NCBI RefSeq assembly: GCF_000427805.1
Contig: NZ_ATYS01000039.1
Span: 1-51,059, forward strand
Length of the DNA stretch: 51,059 bases
Source of the DNA: Budvicia aquatica DSM 5075 = ATCC 35567
GTDB lineage: Bacteria; Pseudomonadota; Gammaproteobacteria; Enterobacterales; Enterobacteriaceae
Direction: 5' to 3'
Part shown: one piece after another, positions 46,025 through 51,059 of the stretch
How positions within the stretch are numbered: the stretch's first letter is position 1
How the letters are laid out: each line of letters begins with the position of its first letter
Program-made: the position numbers and the translations under genes
Notes under the pieces: model-generated
Told to the model about the DNA's origin: nothing
The model's input: only the letters and a program-made list of their open reading frames with translations
Database searches by the model: none

Positions 46025-47506
46025 CTACTCTTTGTCTAAACGTCCAACCAGAGATAACTCGAAGTTTGCACCCATATATTTAAAGTGCGGACGTACTGAC
46101 ATCGAGACCTGATACCAGCCTGGATCTCCCTCAACGTCTGAAACGGTGATTTGTGCAGCGCGTAACGGACGGCGACTACGGACATCAGACGGTGGATTCT
46201 CCTGATCGGCGATGTACTGTTTTAGCCATACATTAAGTTCACGTTCTAAATCGGATCTTTCTTTCCAAGAACCAATTTGTTCACGCTGTAGTACTTTAAT
46301 ATAGTGAGCTAAGCGGTTAATGATGAACATGTAAGGTAATTGAGTTCCAAGTTTATAGTTGGTCTCGGCTTCTTTACCTTCTTTAGTATTTGGGAAACGT
46401 TTTGGTACTTGAACTGAGTTCGCGGAGAAGAATGCCGCGTTGTCGCTGCCTTTACGCATCGTTAAGGCAATGAAACCTTGTTCTGCTAATTCAAATTCAC
46501 GTCTGTCAGTTATCAGCGTTTCAGTCGGGATTTTAGCCTGAATTTCACCTAAAGATTCAAACAGGTGAACCGGTAGATCTTCAACCGCACCGCCGCTTTG
46601 TGGGCCAATAATGTTCGGACACCAGCGGTATTTAGCAAAGCTGTCTGTTATACGTGTAGCCAATGTAAATGCAGTATTAGCCCATAAGAAATTCTCATGA
46701 TTACTATCAACATCTTCATTGTAGTTAAATGATTTTATTGGATTATCTGAACTAGAATAAGGCAAACGAGCTAAATAGCGACCCGATGTTAGGCCTAAAT
46801 ATCTAGCATCTTCAGATTCACGCAGTGAACGCCATTTGGTATAAACCGGGCTTTCAAAAATAGAGCTTAGTTCTTTGATTGAAGAGAGTTCTGTGTAGCT
46901 ATCAATACCAAAGAATTTAGGTGATACGGATGAAATGAATGGCGCGTGGGCCATTGCACCAACGGCACTGACATACTGCATTAACTTGATATCTGGAGCG
47001 CTGGCAGTGAATGCATAGTTACCGATTACAGTACCTACGGGCTCACCACCAAATTGTCCGTAAGAGCTTGAATAGATATGTTTATAGAAACCGGTTTGAA
47101 CGATTTCAGGCGCATATTCAAAGTCTTCTAACAGCTCTTCTTTAGTGGCATGAAGTAACTGGATTTTAATGTTTTCACGGAAATCGGTACGATCAACCAG
47201 TAACTTAATACCACGCCATGAGCTTTCTATCTGCTTGAGTGAGTCATCGTGCAAGATAACATCCATCTGAGAGGATAAAACTTTATCTAACTCAGCGATC
47301 ATTTGGTCAACTAATACTTTGTTAACGGGCTCATCAGATGTTCCGCTATTCAACATATTAGAGATGAACGTAGCTACACCCTGCTTGGCAACCTCATAAC
47401 CATCATCAGTCGGCTCAATACGAGACTTCTGCATAATCTGTTCAAGAATGCTGAGCTCACCGCTTGCCGATTCATTTTCAACATCTTGTTGTAGAACTTG
47501 AGACAT
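46025..47506 (-). CDS. tssC: TssC (VipB) contractile sheath large subunit
   Basis: The 493-residue protein has the family stretches DSLKQIESSWRGIKLLVDRT, YEFKLLHATKEELLEDFE-type positions (here IQLLHATKEELLEDFEYA), FGGEPVGTVIGNYAF and the C-terminal FEDxLVGRL-type end (ANFELSLVGRLDKE). With TssB it forms the sheath that contracts to drive the Hcp tube and spike. It is encoded just after tssB. Length is normal. Confidence 0.97.
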   Translation of the reverse strand: MSQVLQQDVENESASGELSILEQIMQKSRIEPTDDGYEVAKQGVATFISNMLNSGTSDEPVNKVLVDQMIAELDKVLSSQMDVILHDDSLKQIESSWRGIKLLVDRTDFRENIKIQLLHATKEELLEDFEYAPEIVQTGFYKHIYSSSYGQFGGEPVGTVIGNYAFTASAPDIKLMQYVSAVGAMAHAPFISSVSPKFFGIDSYTELSSIKELSSIFESPVYTKWRSLRESEDARYLGLTSGRYLARLPYSSSDNPIKSFNYNEDVDSNHENFLWANTAFTLATRITDSFAKYRWCPNIIGPQSGGAVEDLPVHLFESLGEIQAKIPTETLITDRREFELAEQGFIALTMRKGSDNAAFFSANSVQVPKRFPNTKEGKEAETNYKLGTQLPYMFIINRLAHYIKVLQREQIGSWKERSDLERELNVWLKQYIADQENPPSDVRSRRPLRAAQITVSDVEGDPGWYQVSMSVRPHFKYMGANFELSLVGRLDKE

Positions 47507-47549
47507 AATTTAATCTTCCTTTCCCAAAAACGATAATATATTTGCGGTA

Positions 47550-48050
47550 TTAAGGTTGTTCTGGTTTGTAAGCTTCTAATTCATCAAGAATTTTTTGGCG
47601 AGCATTTTCGTCTTTCAGAACTTTGCTGATTTGTTCACGGAATGCTTTGATATTCCCCAGAGGGCCTTTTAAAGCAACCAGCGCTTCTCTCAATTGCAAT
47701 AAATTTTGTAATTCAGGAACTTGTCTGGAGATGTTATCCGGTGAGAAATCTTGGAGATTTTTTATATCAAGATTGATGGTGAGGTCATCATCAACATTCT
47801 CTTGCAGTTTGTTAGGCACAGAAAAAGTAAGATTAATGCCTGACTTTTCCATGACTTCACTGAAATTGTTTTTATCAATTGATACGAGAGGTCTATCTTC
47901 GATAGGTGTTTCTTCGGTTCTGCCTTTATGATCGCCGATAACAACCATACTTAAAGGCAGTTCTTTTTCAGCGACCTGATCGCCAGTCGCAGGAACAAAC
48001 TTTACATTGATGCGCTCTTTTGGGGCAACGCTAACACTTTTACTACTCAT
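47550..48050 (-). CDS. tssB: TssB (VipA) contractile sheath small subunit
   Basis: The protein has 166 residues from the ATG at 48050. The open frame extends to 48137, but AAGGA lies 8 bases before this ATG and the sequence then begins SSKSVSVAPKERINVKF, as in VipA. The core has LPLSMVVIGDHKGRTEETPI and the C-terminal helix with LQLREALVALKGPLGN, which holds the ClpV-contacting groove partner of TssC. It is the first gene of the 19-kb structural operon. Confidence 0.96.
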   Translation of the reverse strand: MSSKSVSVAPKERINVKFVPATGDQVAEKELPLSMVVIGDHKGRTEETPIEDRPLVSIDKNNFSEVMEKSGINLTFSVPNKLQENVDDDLTINLDIKNLQDFSPDNISRQVPELQNLLQLREALVALKGPLGNIKAFREQISKVLKDENARQKILDELEAYKPEQP

Positions 48051-48444
48051 AGAGACAATCCTTTTATCACATTCATTTCCGACGAAGATAGTTAGAAAAC
48101 ATACAACAAAAGGCCACCCAGTTATAAACAATAGCATTTAGGGTGGCACATACAGATACATCAGTTATTTGAGGTCTATTAATTATCATAAATTTTTAGG
48201 GTGATCTAGGAGATATTACTCGGTTCCTAAAAAGAACGACATATTTATAATTTATTTTAAAAACCTGTCATTATTACGAGCTGTATTCATTAAGCAAGAG
48301 GGCTATAATGATTGCATTTATGTTTTAGAAAAATGTAATGATGCCTTATATAACCCAATATAATTTTTATTTATAATATTTCCAACCGTGTTAGCCTATT
48401 TAATATAGGCTGACTTAATAATGAAGTTTTAAGGAGAGAACTGA
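48051..48444. promoter_or_regulatory. Divergent promoter region between tssB and hcp
   Basis: These 394 AT-rich bases separate the divergent tssB operon and hcp. For hcp, TATAAT at 48304-48309 with TGTATT 16 bases upstream is a possible sigma-70 pair. A perfect inverted repeat agcctat/ataggct (48393-48411, 5-base loop) lies about 20 bases before the hcp ribosome site and could be an operator or a leader hairpin. I looked for a sigma-54 box (TGGCAC-N5-TTGC) and found no complete one. No promoter for the minus direction stands out. Confidence 0.4.
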
Positions 48445-48963
48445 ATGCCAACCCCATGTTATATCTCAATCGAAGGGAAAACTCAGGGCAATATTACCGC
48501 TGGCGCTTTTACCGCTGAGTCTGTTGGTAATATTTTTGTGGAAGGTCATGAGGATGAAATGTTAGTGCAAGAATTTCTGCACAACGTTACCGTACCTACA
48601 GACCCACAATCAGGACAACCATCCGGTCAACGGGCGCATAAACCTTTTATTTTTACTGTTGCTTTAAATAAAGCCGTTCCACTGCTTTATAATGCGCTGG
48701 CTTCAGGTGAAATGTTGCCTAAGGTTCAACTGAAGTGGTATCGCACATCGATTGAAGGTAAACAAGAGCATTTCTTTACGACATCGCTCGAAGACGCGAC
48801 GATTGTTGATATTAATCTGCATATGCCTCACTGTCAGGAGCCAACTCAAAAAGAGTTTACTCAATTAATGGCCGTATCGCTGGCATACCGTAAAATTGTT
48901 TGGGAACACACTGTCGCTGGAACGTCGGGTTCAGATGACTGGAGAGCCCCGCTCGAATCATAA
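48445..48963 (+). CDS. hcp: Hcp (TssD) tube protein
   Basis: The 172-residue protein begins PTPCYISIEGKTQGNITAGA and contains GNIFVEGHEDEMLVQEF, HKPFIFTVALNKAVPLLYNA and EHFFTTSLEDATIVDINLHM, all Hcp signatures. Hcp hexamers stack into the inner tube and carry small effectors. It has a strong AAGGAGAG ribosome site (48431-48438). It is transcribed away from the structural operon, which allows the high Hcp levels needed. A hairpin follows at 48977-48997. Confidence 0.97.
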   Translation: MPTPCYISIEGKTQGNITAGAFTAESVGNIFVEGHEDEMLVQEFLHNVTVPTDPQSGQPSGQRAHKPFIFTVALNKAVPLLYNALASGEMLPKVQLKWYRTSIEGKQEHFFTTSLEDATIVDINLHMPHCQEPTQKEFTQLMAVSLAYRKIVWEHTVAGTSGSDDWRAPLES

Positions 48964-48976
48964 TGATTCTATTCTG

Positions 48977-48997
48977 TCCGCCTTCGTTGAAGGCGGA
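48977..48997 (+). terminator. Hairpin after hcp
   Basis: A 9-bp perfect stem (tccgccttc/gaaggcgga) with a 3-base loop lies 13 bases after the hcp stop. The following ttaatc is a weak T-stretch, so termination may be partial. Confidence 0.6.
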
Positions 48998-49104
48998 TTA
49001 ATCGAGATATCATTAATACGTAACGTGTTGGACTGTACCACGTCTGAACGGTAGAGTTTGGTTATCTTTCTGTATTGCTTTGGATGTATATGGATGTATA
49101 AAGA

Positions 49105-49542
49105 ATGACTAATGATGAAAGAAAGCGACTGGAGAGAGCCAAGAAAAAAAGTAAAAAAAATAATCTCACCATACTCAACGCCCATGATATCGAATACAAG
49201 CATTTTGCTAATCAAAGCATTGTCATAGATACGGCCAACGGGGCGGTCTGTTTTTACCCTACAACAAATAAAATACAGTATCGAGGCAAGGTTTGCATCG
49301 GTGATGCCACCCAACTTGTTATTTTATTGTCTGTATTGAGTGATTTTTCTCGCTTACCGGAGGTTACTCGTCATCTACCGCTTGCCCTTCAGGAAGATTT
49401 CATTGAGAAACTCCACGATGTTATTGCAGAAAGACGTTCTGAGGCGCAATGCACACGGGCTGAACCAACGGCAAGAGAACAAAGAATAGAAATGATTTGC
49501 CAGATGCTCTTGAAGGACGGGATTGACCCCACTGAATTGTGA
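49105..49542 (+). CDS. Unknown soluble protein downstream of hcp
   Basis: The 145-residue protein starts with a very basic stretch (ERKRLERAKKKSKKNN), then a beta-rich segment (FANQSIVIDTANGAVCFYPT) and a helical acidic C-terminus with ICQMLLKDGIDPTEL. I do not recognise a family. The basic N-terminus could bind nucleic acid. The ribosome site is weak. It may share an operon with the SANT-like gene at 49755, since they are on the same strand 212 bases apart. Confidence 0.5.
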   Translation: MTNDERKRLERAKKKSKKNNLTILNAHDIEYKHFANQSIVIDTANGAVCFYPTTNKIQYRGKVCIGDATQLVILLSVLSDFSRLPEVTRHLPLALQEDFIEKLHDVIAERRSEAQCTRAEPTAREQRIEMICQMLLKDGIDPTEL

Positions 49543-49736
49543 TGTGGCAGGTTCGGTTAGGTAAACATAATGTCATGAACAGCTTACCCTATGGCGCTGG
49601 TTTAACTAAAGGAACGTACCCGTTCATCCCGCCAGTTGATCCCTTCAGACCTGAACTCGACGATGACCATAGTCGAATGTGGGTTAATATGCCATCCATG
49701 ATAAGTAGTGCGTTCCCTATACTGTGGACCCGATAA
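49539..49736 (+). CDS. Doubtful small ORF
   Basis: The 65-residue frame from a GTG at 49539 overlaps the previous stop by 4 bases (GTGA), which would allow coupling. The composition (Pro, Tyr, Met, Trp scattered, no helix pattern) is not convincing and no family is evident. It may be chance coding in the gap before the next gene. Confidence 0.2.
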   Translation: MMWQVRLGKHNVMNSLPYGAGLTKGTYPFIPPVDPFRPELDDDHSRMWVNMPSMISSAFPILWTR

Positions 49737-49754
49737 AATGGGCAGTGATGACCA

Positions 49755-50393
49755 ATGACAGTCGATAAGCGACAGATATTTAGAAATCATCGAACCGCGT
49801 GGACAATTCACGAGCTGCAATTTTTGGAAACCCACTATGGCATCATGATGACCGCAGATATCGCGGCGCAATTAGGCCGTACTCTGGTGGCCATCAGATT
49901 GGCTGCACGACAGTTAGGCTGTAGTCAGGAGCAGAATGGCCCTTGGACTGATGAAGAAAAAGCCATCATCCATACCCATTATGCGGATGGTCGGGGGATA
50001 GCCTATGTGAGTCAGTTATTGCCAGGTAGGAAGCGAAAAACTATTTTTGCGATGGCAAGAGAGTTAGGCGTAAAAAGTGCCCGAAATTGGCAACCATATG
50101 AATGTCAGATTTTGACAGAATATTATCCCGATATCGGTGTCAAAGTGGCAGAGAAATTACCGGGAAGAACCGCCGATGCTGTTAAAATCAAGGCGATGGC
50201 ATTAGGGGTTAAATATCGCGGGAAGGCTGAGGGTGAGATACGTCTTGTTAAGTGGAGCGATGAGGAATGGCGTTTGTTGGAAAAAAATCTGCATTTACCT
50301 TACCCCGAATTGGTGATGCTTTTTCCCCATCGAAGTCAAGACGCGCTCGAAAAGGCTAAGGCAAGATTAAAGAAACGGATTGCCAAACGTTGA
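49755..50393 (+). CDS. Four-repeat SANT/Myb-like DNA-binding protein
   Basis: The 212-residue protein is built from four related helical repeats: about 14-55 (AWTIHELQFLETHYGIMMTA, then GRTLVAIRLAARQLG), 62-103 (PWTDEEKAIIHTHYADGRG), 111-150 (NWQPYECQILTEYYPDIGVK, then GRTADAVKIKAMALG) and 167-208 (KWSDEEWRLLEKNLHLPYPE). Each has Trp-x3-Glu, then a Tyr or Leu, and an xAIxxxAxxLG recognition-type helix, as in SANT/Myb or GcrA-like bacterial domains. It is likely a DNA-binding regulator or a phage/island protein. It is very basic at the C-terminus. No partner is obvious except the NERD gene 160 bases later. Confidence 0.6.
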   Translation: MTVDKRQIFRNHRTAWTIHELQFLETHYGIMMTADIAAQLGRTLVAIRLAARQLGCSQEQNGPWTDEEKAIIHTHYADGRGIAYVSQLLPGRKRKTIFAMARELGVKSARNWQPYECQILTEYYPDIGVKVAEKLPGRTADAVKIKAMALGVKYRGKAEGEIRLVKWSDEEWRLLEKNLHLPYPELVMLFPHRSQDALEKAKARLKKRIAKR

Positions 50394-50554
50394 GTGTCGT
50401 AGTCAGGTGCTTAGCGAGCGAGCTCAACATAGTGTTGCTCTATCTTTCACGAAAGTAAGATTAAAAAAATATAACAACATGATTACTACGTAAGCTCCGA
50501 TTAAGGTCGCCTTACTGGATTGCGCGATTTTCTCATTGATTTAACAGGAACAAG

Positions 50555-51059
50555 ATGGCCGAACTTATCCCTACGCTAAACAGTTGCACTGAAAAAATGA
50601 GGTCAGGTGAGCGCCGCTTAGCCAAACGACTCGAGGCATCTCTCGATAATGATTGTTTATGTTGGTACGACATTCCTGTCGGTCAGCAACAACGACGTTA
50701 CCCAGACTTCATTATTTTGAACCCGGAACGCGGGTTGTTGTTGTTAGAAGTGAAAGATTGGCGAATTGAGCATCTGCATAACGTCAACAAAGCCTATGTG
50801 GAATATGGACATATCACAAAAGTTAATCCGATCGAACAAGTCCGTCAGTGTAGCTATGTCGTGATTAATCAGCTCAAGACAGACAAACAATTAATACAAC
50901 AGGATGACCGCTATAAAGGGAGTTTGTGCATGCCATATGGTTATGGGGTCTTCTTTAGCCATATCACACGCAAACAGTTAAATAACGCCATACCTATTGA
51001 TGAGCAAGCTAACCTTCTTCCGCCTCATTTGATTATTTGCAGTGATGAAATCACTGACG
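50555..51059 (+). CDS. NERD-domain protein, 5' part
   Basis: The frame is open from the ATG at 50555 to the window end (168 codons), with an AGGAA-type ribosome site just before it. The region QQRRYPDFIILNPERGLLLL followed by EVKDW is a PD-(D/E)XK pattern (Asp in PDFI, Glu and Lys in EVK), the NERD nuclease-related domain, and NPIEQVRQCSYVVINQL is the usual helix after it. Such N-termini are often joined to a UvrD/DEAD-type helicase; the rest lies outside the window. It could be part of a defence or DNA-processing locus. Confidence 0.7.
   Translation, partial: MAELIPTLNSCTEKMRSGERRLAKRLEASLDNDCLCWYDIPVGQQQRRYPDFIILNPERGLLLLEVKDWRIEHLHNVNKAYVEYGHITKVNPIEQVRQCSYVVINQLKTDKQLIQQDDRYKGSLCMPYGYGVFFSHITRKQLNNAIPIDEQANLLPPHLIICSDEITD

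Noticed and set aside
47550..48137. 195-residue version of TssB starting at 48137
   Set aside because: The extra 29 residues are hydrophobic and unlike VipA; the ATG at 48050 has an AAGGA site and gives the normal N-terminus.
48124..48148. TGGCAC at the tssB upstream side as a sigma-54 promoter
   Set aside because: The matching TTGC element at the right spacing is absent, and no VasH-type activator gene is nearby.

Overview
The window looks like accessory chromosome of an enterobacterial gammaproteobacterium. It carries a Vibrio-type (i1) type VI secretion system (T6SS), Enterobacterales-style IS fragments (IS3, IS5/IS903-like, IS1111-like) and a moderate to low GC content that falls sharply in the toxin and immunity cassettes. 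The Budviciaceae (Pragia/Budvicia relatives) would fit, but that is a guess from gene style and not from a marker gene.

Layout. (1) 1-2250 is insertion-sequence debris: a frameshifted IS110/IS1111-type element with matching ends, a decayed IS3-family orfB, and a relic of an unidentified gene. (2) 2251-6672, minus strand, is a two-gene McrBC-like defence operon: a coiled-coil AAA+ McrB-type NTPase followed by a DUF2357/PD-(D/E)XK McrC-type nuclease. (3) 6825-7331 holds an IS903-like left-end relic and an AT-rich spacer. (4) 7332-18165, plus strand, is a T6SS effector operon: PAAR tip, a second TssF, VgrG with an unusual tail, a DUF4123 adaptor, a separate N-terminal Rhs partner, a full Rhs toxin and its immunity gene. 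(5) 18343-28128 is an array of displaced Rhs C-terminal tips. Each has a short piece of Rhs core, a unique toxin end and usually an immunity gene. The array includes two ParB-like/pentapeptide-repeat pairs, a GIY-YIG tip, Ntox50-like and Ntox17-like tips, three paralogous immunity genes and IS scars. (6) 28368-29138 is a lipoprotein gene that ends at a bidirectional terminator. (7) 48050-29208, minus strand, is the structural T6SS operon in the order tssB-tssC-tssE-tssF-tssG-fha-tssJ-tssK-tssL-tssH(clpV)-vasI-tssA-tssM-vasL, with hcp divergent at 48445. (8) 49105-51059 holds an unknown gene, a four-repeat SANT/Myb-like protein and the start of a NERD-domain nuclease protein that runs off the window.

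How it works together (inference from known families). The minus-strand operon would build the membrane complex (TssJLM), baseplate (TssEFGK, TssA), sheath (TssBC) and recycling ATPase (ClpV), with Hcp forming the tube. The plus-strand operon would supply the spike (VgrG, PAAR) and the Rhs effector, loaded through the DUF4123 adaptor. The downstream tips mostly lack usable starts and look like a silent reservoir that can recombine through the shared Rhs core to swap the toxin, while the retained immunity genes protect against sister strains. The order matches the Vibrio cholerae vas cluster except that the sigma-54 activator gene vasH is absent, so regulation is probably different.
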